Part shown: one piece after another, positions 1 to 7,582 of the stretch
How the letters are laid out: each line of letters starts with the position of its first letter
How positions within the stretch are numbered: the stretch's first letter is position 1
Origin: JBFMCC01 sp037445635
GTDB taxonomy: Bacteria > Chloroflexota > Anaerolineae > Anaerolineales > Villigracilaceae
Reading direction: 5' to 3'
Length of the DNA stretch: 64,000 nucleotides
Assembly: GCA_037445635.1 (NCBI GenBank)
Contig: JBBIKC010000001.1
Span: 124,001 to 188,000 of the forward strand
Translations under genes and position numbers: made by a program
The notes under the pieces: model-generated
The model's input: the letters and a program-made list of their open reading frames with translations, nothing else
What the model was told of the DNA's origin: nothing
Databases searched by the model: none

Positions 1-96
1 ACCTGGCGCGTGTATTGTAACGCAAAATTGTCGGACAAAGCGCTGATGGGGATACTGGAGAACGTTTTGGAGTCGGACGGCTTGCCGTCCAAATAA
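1..96 (+). CDS. C-terminal end of an unidentified protein (partial)
   Basis: The first 31 codons of the window are open in frame 1 and end in TAA at 94-96. The predicted tail reads TWRVYCNAKLSDKALMGILE and continues to ...GLPSK. It looks like ordinary coding sequence, but it is too short to assign to a family. It converges on the GNAT gene to its right, and two hairpins (75-90 and 99-118) lie at and just after the stop. The rest of the gene is outside the window. Confidence 0.5.
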   Translation, partial: TWRVYCNAKLSDKALMGILENVLESDGLPSK

Positions 97-98
97 CA

Positions 99-118
99 GG
101 AGCGAGCACCCGCGCTCC
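99..118 (+). terminator. Possible terminator hairpin
   Basis: GGAGCG and CGCTCC form a perfect 6-bp stem around an 8-nt loop, directly after the TAA of the partial gene. A second perfect stem, GGACGG/CCGTCC (75-90), overlaps the last codons. There is only a weak A/T tract, so termination is inferred mainly from position between convergent genes. Confidence 0.4.
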
Positions 119-136
119 AAAATTCCTACCATGGCA

Positions 137-607
137 CTACAAATGAATCGTGAACACGATCAAATCATCCCCCGCCCCATAAAAATCACGGATGACTGCC
201 TCCTGCTCGCAGCCCGCGGACAGATAGAAAGCGCGGGTCGACGCGTATCTCTCCTGACCCGAAGTTTCGATGACGATCAACCGCCCGCCGCTTTTTCGAA
301 CTTCGGCCTGAATCTGCTTCAAGAGCGCGACTCCCACCCCCCGCCTCCGCGCCGACGGGTCCACCGCGATCCAATACAAGTCGTATGTCCCGTCGGTCAA
401 CGGCCGCGGGCCATAGCAGGCGAAGCCCAGCACCTGATCCCCCTCCCGCGCGACGATGAACTGATAACCGCTGGCTTCGACGCCCCACTTGCACGACTCC
501 TCCCAGAGTTCGCGGACGGTATCCTTCTCCTCGTCAGTAAAGATGTCCACACGCGAAGCGACGGCCAGGATGCCCTCGCCGTCGCGCTCGGTTGCGAGTT
601 CGATCAA
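137..607 (-). CDS. GNAT-family N-acetyltransferase
   Basis: A 156-residue protein with the layout of the GCN5-related acetyltransferase fold. The acetyl-CoA pyrophosphate-binding loop is visible at about residues 87-92 (RRRGVG, matching R/Q-x-x-G-x-G), preceded by the strand YDLYWIAVDP and followed by a helix and the C-terminal AFYLSAGCEQE segment usual in the family. It probably transfers an acetyl group from acetyl-CoA to an amine, but the substrate cannot be read from sequence. Its ATG overlaps the stop of the upstream ATP-grasp gene by 4 bases (ATGA), so the two are probably translationally coupled. The ATP-grasp partner hints at amino-acid or peptide modification, which is inference. Confidence 0.85.
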   Translation of the reverse strand: MIELATERDGEGILAVASRVDIFTDEEKDTVRELWEESCKWGVEASGYQFIVAREGDQVLGFACYGPRPLTDGTYDLYWIAVDPSARRRGVGVALLKQIQAEVRKSGGRLIVIETSGQERYASTRAFYLSAGCEQEAVIRDFYGAGDDLIVFTIHL

Positions 608-1638
608 GGCGTCCAGCCCTCGCGGTGCATGGCCAATCGGAGAATGCGATCCACCATCGCTTCGTACGAATAACCCGCCGCGCCCGCCGAACGCGGGAAA
701 CCCGATTCGGGCGCAAGATCGGGAATCTCATTGATGTCAATCACATACGGCACGCCGTCGCGGTAGCGGATGTCAACGCGGCCGAAGTCGCGCAGGCCCA
801 TGGCGCGGAAGGTCTCTGCGGCCGCTTTTTCGACAACGACCAGATCATCGTCCGCGAGCGAGGCGGGGCATTGTGCCGTGATGTTGCGATAGAGGTACGA
901 GTCTTCGATCCACTTCGATTCGTAGGGAAGGAAATGCAGCAGCGGATTCTCCACCTGTGAGAAGTCCTCCTCCACGATGGGCAGGCATTCCACTTTTCCG
1001 TTACCGAACATCGAAATGGCAAACTCGCGGCCTTCGATGAATTCCTCCACCAGCGCGGGCTGGCGATATTCACTGACCACATAATCCACGCGGTGAAAGA
1101 GATCGTTGGGGTTGGTGACGACGGACTCCACGTCAATGCCCATGCTGGCATCCTCGGCCACAGGCTTGACAATAGCGGGGAATTGCAGCGCAACATCGCC
1201 CGCAGGTTTCTTGAAGACCTGATAGGCGGGCGTTGGCACGCCGCGGCGGATGAGATGACGTTTTGCGCGCGCCTTGTCGGTGCAGCGTTCGACGGCCGCG
1301 CCGGTTGCACCGGTGTGGGCGAAACCAAGTTCTTCGATAGCGCGCGCTACGCGCGCCGCGCCGCTGTTTTCTCCGCCCAGGCCATCGCTGATGTTAAAGA
1401 CGAAGGTGTTGCGCGGCGAGTATTGATTCATGTCTTGCGCAAACACCTGCAAGTCACCCATCACAGGAACCTTAACAGCCGAATAGCCCAGTTGAAGCAG
1501 GGCGTGAAAAACGCTGTCCGCTGTTTTCGTCGTATCCTGTACGGCGATCAAATCCTGCGCATCCCCTTTCGCAACGCCATCTTCCTGATTGTAAACAAGC
1601 GCAATCACTGCATCTTGCACATCTATCATTTCGCTCAA
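604..1638 (-). CDS. ATP-grasp ligase, D-alanine-D-alanine ligase-like
   Basis: A 344-residue ATP-grasp enzyme related to D-Ala-D-Ala ligases. Visible family features are the N-terminal lobe with FNISDGLGGENSGAARV, the lysine-bearing strand FPAIVKPVAEDASMGID, the lid region LVEEFIEGREF, and the Mg-binding end DFGRVDIRYRDG...VIDINEIPDL. These enzymes form an acyl-phosphate and join it to an amine; whether this one serves cell-wall synthesis or another dipeptide is open. The chosen start is TTG at 1638, because AGGAG lies 6 bases upstream of it; the next ATG three codons in is farther from that site. An AT-rich promoter lies upstream. It is followed by the overlapping GNAT gene. Confidence 0.82.
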   Translation of the reverse strand: MSEMIDVQDAVIALVYNQEDGVAKGDAQDLIAVQDTTKTADSVFHALLQLGYSAVKVPVMGDLQVFAQDMNQYSPRNTFVFNISDGLGGENSGAARVARAIEELGFAHTGATGAAVERCTDKARAKRHLIRRGVPTPAYQVFKKPAGDVALQFPAIVKPVAEDASMGIDVESVVTNPNDLFHRVDYVVSEYRQPALVEEFIEGREFAISMFGNGKVECLPIVEEDFSQVENPLLHFLPYESKWIEDSYLYRNITAQCPASLADDDLVVVEKAAAETFRAMGLRDFGRVDIRYRDGVPYVIDINEIPDLAPESGFPRSAGAAGYSYEAMVDRILRLAMHREGWTP

Positions 1639-1701
1639 AAGATTCTCCTCTTGCGTTTCGATTCACACACATTCGATTCGCGCGCGGTGATTTCAAAAGT
1701 A

Positions 1702-1729
1702 TTTATACTATATAACGAATACAATGCAA
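1702..1729 (-). promoter_or_regulatory. Predicted sigma-70 promoter for the ATP-grasp/GNAT operon
   Basis: On the minus strand TTGCAT (1729-1724) and TATAAA (1707-1702) are separated by 16 bases. The element sits in a markedly AT-rich stretch (about 1690-1870) about 65 bases upstream of the TTG start at 1638. No operator was recognised. Confidence 0.5.
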
Positions 1730-1873
1730 GGTTTTTATACACCATATTTGGGGGTTAATAAAAATTTTAAGGTTGAGAGAATTACAAAATTGTTATTGTT
1801 ACATCGTATCTTTTCAGAGAGATCCTGTTGTAGAAATAAATTCTCGCGCAATAAATATGTGTTAAACGAATAT

Positions 1874-1900
1874 GCTCTCGATTGTCGAATCATCGAGAGC
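1874..1900 (-). terminator. Terminator-like hairpin after the S51/CysRS-tail gene
   Basis: A perfect 9-bp stem (GCTCTCGAT/ATCGAGAGC) with a 9-base loop lies about 20 bases past the stop codon of the minus-strand gene ending at 1923. It is followed on that strand by a moderately T-rich stretch. Confidence 0.55.
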
Positions 1901-1922
1901 ACAATACGTTTGATGGAATTTT

Positions 1923-2963
1923 TTATACCCGACTCAGCACAGGTCCATCGGGTGTATCCTTGACCGACCATCCCAGCGCGGACAATTCATCGCGGATTCG
2001 ATCGGATGCAGCGAAGTCTTTGTTTGCGCGCGCTTTCTGCCGCGCTTCCACGAGCATCATCACTTCGTCGGATGGCAGCTCTTCATTCGCAAGCGGCGGC
2101 GCATTGACGATCATCTCCCATGCCGCGGATGAAATTCCATCTTCAACGCGAACAGGCAATACCATTTCACCCAATTCCTTCAACGGAAAGCTCGTACCTG
2201 CCGCGAAAATTTCGGGGTCACATTCGCGCACCAGTGAAACTGAACTCACCCCGTTTACCGCGCACTCGCCGCGTTCGAAATCGAGAATGATACCCGTGTG
2301 TTCATCGAGGCCGACGAGGGTGTGGTCCGCAGGCAACATATCGCACCACTGCTTGAATCGATCCATGCCGACGAAGCAACGGCTGGTGTCCAGGTCCGCG
2401 CCGCCCTCGGCGTTGTTCCAATGCGGGACGAAGGACAACGCGAGGCCGAAGTCCGCGAACAGATTCAATCCAGGCACCGTGAACACATCCTGCCCCACTT
2501 TGTAGATTTCATAGACAGGCAATCCCCACGCGCCGACGGATATGGTCGCCGCACTGGCAAAGACCAGGGTCGCGCCGAGGCGGTGGCGGGCGCGGACCAG
2601 GTCCCAGGCAAGACTGTCTTTCAGTTGACGAATCGCGTAAGTGGGACTGCCCGGGCCCATGAAGATCATGTTGGCGTGCAGGAGAGGCTGCAGGATTTCG
2701 GGTTTATCGGGGCTGAAATCCGTGCCGCGCTTGCGGGCGGGAACCACGTCTATGTGCGGCCTGTAGTTTTGCAAACGCGTCTGCAGGAAATCGGCCACGC
2801 GTCCCGCCACCGCGGCAGAATTCAACTCGAATCCCGCAGGCGTTTCGAGGATGGCAACGCGCGGGGACGCAGGCAGGGCGCGGGCGAGGCTTTCAAAGAT
2901 TCGGCCACCTGCCAGTGATGTTTCACCAGAACCAAGGAAAGCGATTTGTCCAAATTGAGTCAT
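1923..2963 (-). CDS. Peptidase S51-like (class I GATase fold) protein with CysRS-type C-terminal domain
   Basis: This 346-residue protein appears to be a fusion. Residues 1 to about 285 resemble the cyanophycinase/dipeptidase E (S51) type of glutamine-amidotransferase-like fold: an N-terminal strand IAFLGSGETS, MIFMGPGSPTYAIRQL, FASAATISVGAW at the nucleophile elbow, and LVGLDEHTGIILDF. The usual G-x-S-x-G-style nucleophile motif is changed, so peptidase activity is uncertain. The last 45 residues (LVEARQKARANKDFAASDRI, then DELSALG...KDTPDGP) match the C-terminal tail of cysteinyl-tRNA synthetase. The ATG at 2963 is preferred over a GTG two codons upstream because AGAGGT lies at good spacing. 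No catalytic CysRS domain is present. Confidence 0.7.
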   Translation of the reverse strand: MTQFGQIAFLGSGETSLAGGRIFESLARALPASPRVAILETPAGFELNSAAVAGRVADFLQTRLQNYRPHIDVVPARKRGTDFSPDKPEILQPLLHANMIFMGPGSPTYAIRQLKDSLAWDLVRARHRLGATLVFASAATISVGAWGLPVYEIYKVGQDVFTVPGLNLFADFGLALSFVPHWNNAEGGADLDTSRCFVGMDRFKQWCDMLPADHTLVGLDEHTGIILDFERGECAVNGVSSVSLVRECDPEIFAAGTSFPLKELGEMVLPVRVEDGISSAAWEMIVNAPPLANEELPSDEVMMLVEARQKARANKDFAASDRIRDELSALGWSVKDTPDGPVLSRV

Positions 2964-2994
2964 AGACACCTCTAATGTGTAGTGATGACTTTTG

Positions 2995-3050
2995 AATCTG
3001 ACATAAATTTCGCCCTGAGCGGAGCGCAGCGGAGACGAAGGGCGGTGTTC
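2995..3050. repeat. Small palindromic intergenic repeat
   Basis: The gap 2970-3177 has no gene. It holds a GCCCT...AGGGC palindrome (about 3012-3043), built of GAGCGGAGCGCAGCGGAGACGA between the arms, similar in style to the CCCTTCGACAGGCTCAGGGC piece inside the repeat at 26494-26611. A small CCCAG/CTGGG stem (near 3120-3136) follows the peroxiredoxin stop on the minus strand. Confidence 0.35.
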
Positions 3051-3177
3051 ATGGGTATTGCGTCTCGTCTGCGGAGATGCGATGTCCTTCGGATTCGCTC
3101 AGGAGCATCCCCTCCGCTCCCCAGTAGAACGCTGGGACTTCGCGACGCGATTTGATTGGTAGGTTATAAAAGCATTA

Positions 3178-3663
3178 CTACGCATTAGACGACGCGTTCA
3201 ACTCATCTAATACTTTAAAAAGGACTTCGTTTTCGGGAATGTCCGACATCGAATATCCGTAATGGACGTAACGGATTCGGCCATTGCGGTCAACAATGCA
3301 AACGAGCGGCATGCGCCCCAGTTTGAAGATGTTGACTTCCTGCCGGTAGAGTTTCGCCACGCCGTGAGTCGGGTCGGGCAGGCCGATGTAGGGAATCGCG
3401 TTTTCGCTCCAGTACTTCTCGAACGCGGCCGCGTCGTTCGGACCGACGGCCAGAATCTCCGCGCCGCGCGCCGCGAACCGGTCATATTCATCGCGCATGC
3501 GCGCCAACTGCGCGCGGCAGAACGGTCACGTGAAGCCGCGCAGGAAGGCAAGCACGACGGGCTTGACGCCGCGATATTCCGAGAGGCGGACTCGAGTGCC
3601 GCGCGTGTCCGTCAGTTCAAAGTCAGGGGCGGGTTCGCCCGGAGTGATGAGAGGAGGCTTCAT
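3178..3663 (-). CDS. Selenocysteine-containing peroxiredoxin-like protein (in-frame UGA at codon 46)
   Basis: Read from ATG 3663 with the UGA at 3528-3526 as selenocysteine, this is a 161-residue AhpC/TSA-family protein. The N-terminal half (PGEPAPDFELTDTRG, then VVLAFLRGFT) runs without a break in frame into U46-P-F-C49-RAQLARMRDEY and the usual C-terminal thioredoxin fold (AEILAVGPND, MPLVCIVDRNGRIRYVHYG). Sec thus replaces the first Cys of the family motif RGFxCPxCR. It would reduce peroxides or disulfides, with C49 as resolving residue. A stem-loop fitting a bacterial SECIS follows the UGA, and selB is in the same window. The ATG overlaps the stop of the uracil-DNA glycosylase gene by 4 bases. 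A non-Sec reading (TTG start at 3507) would lose the first strand and active site. Confidence 0.85.
3499..3528 (-). promoter_or_regulatory. Sec UGA codon with bacterial SECIS-like hairpin
   Basis: On the mRNA the UGA (3528-3526) is followed by 10 bases, then a perfect 6-bp stem GCGCGC/GCGCGC (3515-3510 with 3504-3499) closed by the 5-base loop AGUUG. Thus 16 bases separate the UGA from the loop, and a G is the second loop base, both in agreement with the published bacterial SECIS rules. The stem is GC-only in a GC-rich gene, so chance cannot be excluded from this alone. Confidence 0.7.
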
Positions 3664-4328
3664 TCAGCAGAGTCCAAGAGTTCGCGCGCCTTTTTCCAAA
3701 TCGCATCGAACATTTCGACCGTTAACTTGCCGGTCTGGGTGTTTTGACGGCTGGGGTGGTAAGAACACAGTAACCAGCGATCAGTCATCAGTGAATACGT
3801 GGCGCCGTGCGCGAACTTCCAGCCGTTCGAGCGGGCGGAATATATGCGGATGACCCTCTCAAAAGCTATCCGACCGAGGGCGACGATCACCTTCGGTTTC
3901 AGGATTTCGATCTCGCGCTCCAAGTAAGGCTGGCAGTTGTCCAGTTCCGCGGGAGTCGGTTTGTTGGCGGGTGGGGCGCAGCGGCCCGAGGCAGTGACGT
4001 AGGCATCGGACAGTGTCAGGCCATCGTCCCGCGCGACCGAGGCGGGATGATTCGCAAATCCTGCGCGGTGAAGGGCGGGATACAGAAAGTCGCCCGAGGC
4101 GTCGCCCGTGAACTGTCGTCCCGTGCGGTTCGATCCGTGCGCGCCGGGCGCGAGTCCCACCACGAGCAGGCGCGCCCGCGTATCGCCGAAGCCGGGTACG
4201 GGTTTACCCCAGTAGTCCTGGCCGCGATAGGCTCTGCGTTTTGTCCGCGCCACTTCTTCGCGCCACGCCACCAGGCGCGGACACTTGCGGCAGGCGACGA
4301 TTTGCCGGTTGAGTTCGTCGAGGCTCAT
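3660..4328 (-). CDS. Uracil-DNA glycosylase, family 5 (UDGb-like)
   Basis: A 222-residue DNA-repair enzyme that excises uracil and related deaminated bases. The family 5 active-site motif GLAPGAHGSNRTGR lies at about residues 58-71 and the second motif HPSRQNTQTG near residues 192-201. Four cysteines (C13, C16, C117, C132) are placed as in the 4Fe-4S cluster of family 4/5 enzymes. Length is normal. It is the first gene of a two-gene unit: its TGA overlaps the ATG of the Sec-peroxiredoxin. Expression as one transcript would place an oxidant-defence enzyme beside a DNA-damage enzyme, which is inference. Confidence 0.92.
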   Translation of the reverse strand: MSLDELNRQIVACRKCPRLVAWREEVARTKRRAYRGQDYWGKPVPGFGDTRARLLVVGLAPGAHGSNRTGRQFTGDASGDFLYPALHRAGFANHPASVARDDGLTLSDAYVTASGRCAPPANKPTPAELDNCQPYLEREIEILKPKVIVALGRIAFERVIRIYSARSNGWKFAHGATYSLMTDRWLLCSYHPSRQNTQTGKLTVEMFDAIWKKARELLDSAE

Positions 4329-4354
4329 GTATTCATTTTATCAGGAGAGAGGCT

Positions 4355-5398
4355 ATGAAACCGTTTCGGAAGAACGTGGCAATTGCGATTGACGGCGGAG
4401 GCATCCGCGGCGTGATGGTCGCCAAGGCGTTGACGATGCTGGAGCAGGAACTGGGCAGGCCGGTGCACGAGGTGTTTCGGCTGGCGGTCGGCACCTCGAC
4501 GGGTTCGATCCTCGCCGCAGGCATTGCCAGCGGACTCGACGCGCACAGGCTGTTCGAGATGTATCAAAGCCTCGGCGCGCAGATCTTCAAGAAGACGCTG
4601 GCCTCCCGTTTCTGGTTCTTCCGCGGCTATCGCTATTCGCGCAAGCCGCTGGAGGAGCACTTGCGCGAGGCGATGAAGGACAAGACGCTGGGCGACATCT
4701 GGAATGCGAGACCGTCCACGGCGCTCGTCGTCACGACCTTCGACCTGGTCTCGAACTATACGCGTTTCCTCAAATCCTGGAAGCCGCAATACCAGGACTG
4801 GCCCGTAGTCAAGGCGGTGCTGGCCTCCTCGGCCGCACCCACGTTCTTCCCCGTTTTGGATGGCCGCTATTCAGACGGCGGCGTCGGCTCGTACAACAAT
4901 CCCTGCTTCATGGCCGCGTTCGAATTGGTGCATTACCTGAAATGGAATCCAAAAGAGACCACGCTCCTCAGCCTCGGCACAGGACGCACGCGCGAGCACA
5001 TCAAAGTGGGCGACCCCGATAAATACAGCGCCCTGCAATGGATTCCCCACGTGATGGAAACGCTTTCGGAGGACGCCACCGACCAGCAAGTGCATTTGGT
5101 CAAGGCGATGGTTCCCGATTTGGACTTTCGCCGTTATCAAATTTACATGGACAAGCCGATCGGTCTGGACGACCCGAGCCAGATTCCGTTATTGATTCAA
5201 TACGGCGAGAGAATGGGCGCGGACATCCTGAACGATAACCTGGACCCGTTATTGAAAACGCGGCTCGACCCCACGCCGGCGATGAAGGCCGCGGTCACAA
5301 AATCAGCATCGCGTCGCCAAACGAGTAGAAGCGGTAGCCTGCGCGGATCGCGGTCTCGTACGCGGACAAAATCCGCTCGCGCCCCACGAAGGCGCTGA
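4355..5398 (+). CDS. Patatin-like phospholipase
   Basis: A 347-residue patatin-domain acyl hydrolase. The oxyanion-hole motif DGGGIRG is at residues 13-19, the nucleophile elbow GTSTG puts the catalytic Ser at 48, and the catalytic Asp is in SDGG (D174), giving the usual Ser-Asp dyad. It probably hydrolyses membrane lipid acyl esters. An AGGAGAGAGG site precedes the ATG. The last ~35 residues are unusual: a run rich in Arg, Ser and Lys that is encoded antisense to the 3' end of queA (overlap 5295-5398). That tail is probably not conserved and may reflect loss of the original stop codon. Confidence 0.88.
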   Translation: MKPFRKNVAIAIDGGGIRGVMVAKALTMLEQELGRPVHEVFRLAVGTSTGSILAAGIASGLDAHRLFEMYQSLGAQIFKKTLASRFWFFRGYRYSRKPLEEHLREAMKDKTLGDIWNARPSTALVVTTFDLVSNYTRFLKSWKPQYQDWPVVKAVLASSAAPTFFPVLDGRYSDGGVGSYNNPCFMAAFELVHYLKWNPKETTLLSLGTGRTREHIKVGDPDKYSALQWIPHVMETLSEDATDQQVHLVKAMVPDLDFRRYQIYMDKPIGLDDPSQIPLLIQYGERMGADILNDNLDPLLKTRLDPTPAMKAAVTKSASRRQTSRSGSLRGSRSRTRTKSARAPRRR

Positions 5399-6341
5399 CC
5401 AGCATGATGAGCGTGGACCTGGGCAGGTGGAAGTTGGTGATCATGGCGTCCACGATTTTGAATTGATAGCCTGGGAGGATGAAGAGGGAGGTAGAGCCAG
5501 AAAAACCAGTAATCAGTGATCGGTGATCAGGGTTCAGTGGCGTATTGCGTATTGCGTGTTGCGTAGCGGCGGTTTCAAGCGTGCGGACGGAGGTTGTGCC
5601 GACGGCGATGACCCGCCTGCCGGATGCTTTTGTTTGGTTAATGACATCGGCGGTCTCCCGCGGGAGTTCGCACCATTCGGTGTGGATTTTGTGTTCGGCG
5701 GGATCTTCTTCCGTCACGGGCGCGAAGGTATCCAACCCAACATGTAATGTGACATAGGCAATCTTCACGCCATTGGATTGCAATTCCTCCAGCAGGCGCG
5801 GTGTGAAGTGCAGGCCGGCGGTCGGCGCGGCGGCGGAGCCTGGCTGGCGCGCATAGACGGTTTGATACCGTTCAGGATCCCTGAGTTGTGCGTGAATGTA
5901 CGGCGGCAAAGGGACATGTCCCACCTTGGGGAAATACGGCTCGATAGGTTCATCAAATTTGATCAATCTCTCCGAGCCTTCGAGAATCTCTACGATCTCT
6001 GCCCCCGGCCCGTTCTCCACTTTCACCCTCTTTCCTACCCCTAACCCCTTTCCCCCTACCAGCGCCTCCCACGTCAATTCATCGCGGCGGCGGAGCAGGA
6101 GCAGTTCCACGCGGCCGCTTGTCGCTTTGCGGGCGTAAATCCGCGCGGGGATGACGCGGGTTTGATTCAAAACAAGCAGGTCGTTCGGCTTGAGATATTC
6201 CCCGATCTCGCGGAAAACTCGGTGCTCCAGTGCTCCAGTGTCGCGGTGAAGCACCAACAGGCGCGACGCGTCGCGCGGCTCGACCGGCGTCTGCGCGATG
6301 GAAGATTCGGGGAGGTGATAATCGAAGGAGGAAGTTTTCAC
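5295..6341 (-). CDS. queA: S-adenosylmethionine:tRNA ribosyltransferase-isomerase
   Basis: A 348-residue QueA, which transfers and isomerises the ribosyl part of SAM onto 7-aminomethyl-7-deazaguanine at the tRNA wobble position to make epoxyqueuosine. Recognisable blocks are FDYHLPESSIAQTPVEPRDA at the N terminus, LNQTRVIPARIYARK, PTAGLHFTPRLLEEL, HVGLDTFAPV, and the C-terminal FILPGYQFKIVDAMITNFHL. Between TSVRTLETAA and SLFILPGY there is an extra stretch of about 10-17 residues encoded by short direct repeats (5506-5564), which looks like a repeat insertion in a surface loop. queA, DUF2905 and ruvB commonly sit near each other in bacteria, as here. Confidence 0.95.
   Translation of the reverse strand: MKTSSFDYHLPESSIAQTPVEPRDASRLLVLHRDTGALEHRVFREIGEYLKPNDLLVLNQTRVIPARIYARKATSGRVELLLLRRRDELTWEALVGGKGLGVGKRVKVENGPGAEIVEILEGSERLIKFDEPIEPYFPKVGHVPLPPYIHAQLRDPERYQTVYARQPGSAAAPTAGLHFTPRLLEELQSNGVKIAYVTLHVGLDTFAPVTEEDPAEHKIHTEWCELPRETADVINQTKASGRRVIAVGTTSVRTLETAATQHAIRNTPLNPDHRSLITGFSGSTSLFILPGYQFKIVDAMITNFHLPRSTLIMLVSAFVGRERILSAYETAIRAGYRFYSFGDAMLIL
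5506..5564. repeat. Short-repeat insertion inside queA
   Basis: On the plus strand the stretch consists of iterated CAGTAATCAGTGATCGGTGATCAG-type units followed by GCGTATTGCGTATTGCGTGTTGCGT units. These simple iterations are typical of intergenic repeats, yet they are translated in frame as part of queA. Confidence 0.6.
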
Positions 6342-6383
6342 TGCATTGATTTTACACTGTCTTCGCTTTCAACAGATTCTTTA

Positions 6384-6413
6384 TTGACAAAAGATTGACT
6401 GTGCAATCATAAT
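6384..6413 (+). promoter_or_regulatory. Strong sigma-70 promoter giving a (nearly) leaderless mRNA
   Basis: TTGACA (6384-6389) and CATAAT (6408-6413) are 18 bases apart, and the ATG at 6420 begins 7 bases after the end of the -10 box. Transcription would therefore start at or next to the ATG, and no Shine-Dalgarno is present. Confidence 0.55.
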
Positions 6414-6419
6414 GGGCGT

Positions 6420-7535
6420 ATGAAACCGCTTGCGTTTTCATTTCTCGCCCTCCTGTTCCTTTCCTCCTGCGGAACGGTAACTTCTTCTGCAACCGCTGCC
6501 CTTCCTGAGCCGACCGCCACTCTCTCCGCCACCTTAACCCCCGCCCCATCCCCCACCCCCACCGAAGCGCCGAAGGAAGGCATGACCGTCGAGACCCAGA
6601 CCATCACGGTGGACGGCGTGTCCATTGAGGCAGCCGTTGCCCGCGACGCCATGACCGGCCGGGAGATTGCGGTAAATACGGCGGCGCACAACGCGGTGTA
6701 CGAGCGGGTGGACGGCGTCTGGCAGGCGGTGGACGTCTCCTTTGAAACGACGAAAAACGATGCCGCCTTCGAGCGCACCGTCGCCTTGATCCTCAAGGCA
6801 AGCGGGGTGGACGTCCATGAGCAGGAGTTGTTCGACCCCGATGCGGCCAGGCAGGAACTTGCGCCTATCCACCGGGAACTGTTCGGCGCGTGGTACTACT
6901 GGTGCAGGGATAACGGCGTCTTCGAAACCCGCATGCCTGCTCCCTGGCGGCGGGCGATGATCGAGTGGAAAGACAATTACCTGGTCACCGCGTATCAGGA
7001 CAAAAAAGGCGTGGACAACCCTTCCCCGTATTACGGGGTGTATGGGATACAAGCAAAGCAAAGTTCACTTGATGCAGAAATAGACGAGACCCTTCAGGTA
7101 GGATCAGGTGAAAATTCGATACGTATTCCTTGGGTTAATATGAGATTTATGGTTTGGGGTGATTTGGGGCTGCGGCTGTTTACCGATGAGCCGGCGGACA
7201 CGGCACAGGAAGGGATTGTTGATTTTGGCAACGGCCATTTCCGGATCAGTTTATTTCGGTTTCAGCCCGGCAAGATCAAGCCCGATGACGGCTGTATCGT
7301 GAGGGATTCAAATACCACTGTCATAACTGCACAGACGTGTAATACACAGCAAGATGTGGAAGCAACGAGTTATGACGATTTTTCCCATAATGGTCCGTTA
7401 AGGTATACACTGACGAGGGACAAACTGGATGAGTTGATGAAAAAGCGAGACCCCATATTCCAAGTGAACATAGCTGGTTCGTATTTTATCATGGATGGCG
7501 TAGTGGTCGCAAACGGATTGCTATTTTTGAAATAA
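6420..7535 (+). CDS. Lipoprotein of unknown function
   Basis: A 371-residue exported protein with a lipoprotein signal (hydrophobic core LAFSFLALLFL, lipobox LSSC with Cys17) and a Thr/Pro/Ala-rich linker to about residue 50. The globular part has no family I recognise. Base composition changes inside the gene: codons up to about 7030 are GC-rich like the neighbours, whereas 7030-7535 is visibly richer in A and T, so the C-terminal third may have a different history. It is divergent from queA, and a short-leader promoter precedes it. A small secreted Cys-rich gene follows closely. Confidence 0.75.
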   Translation: MKPLAFSFLALLFLSSCGTVTSSATAALPEPTATLSATLTPAPSPTPTEAPKEGMTVETQTITVDGVSIEAAVARDAMTGREIAVNTAAHNAVYERVDGVWQAVDVSFETTKNDAAFERTVALILKASGVDVHEQELFDPDAARQELAPIHRELFGAWYYWCRDNGVFETRMPAPWRRAMIEWKDNYLVTAYQDKKGVDNPSPYYGVYGIQAKQSSLDAEIDETLQVGSGENSIRIPWVNMRFMVWGDLGLRLFTDEPADTAQEGIVDFGNGHFRISLFRFQPGKIKPDDGCIVRDSNTTVITAQTCNTQQDVEATSYDDFSHNGPLRYTLTRDKLDELMKKRDPIFQVNIAGSYFIMDGVVVANGLLFLK

Positions 7536-7582
7536 TGTAAAGCTTCTTGATTGAATTACCAGTATTTGATACGCTGGTTCCA

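Noticed and set aside
131..673. Plus-strand open frame over the GNAT gene
   Set aside because: Antisense shadow; the minus strand carries a clear acetyltransferase motif.
3772..3800. Repeat insertion in the uracil-DNA glycosylase gene (GATCAGTCATCAGTGA words like those in queA)
   Set aside because: The segment as I judged it is about the length expected for the family, so no insertion is evident; similarity of short words only.
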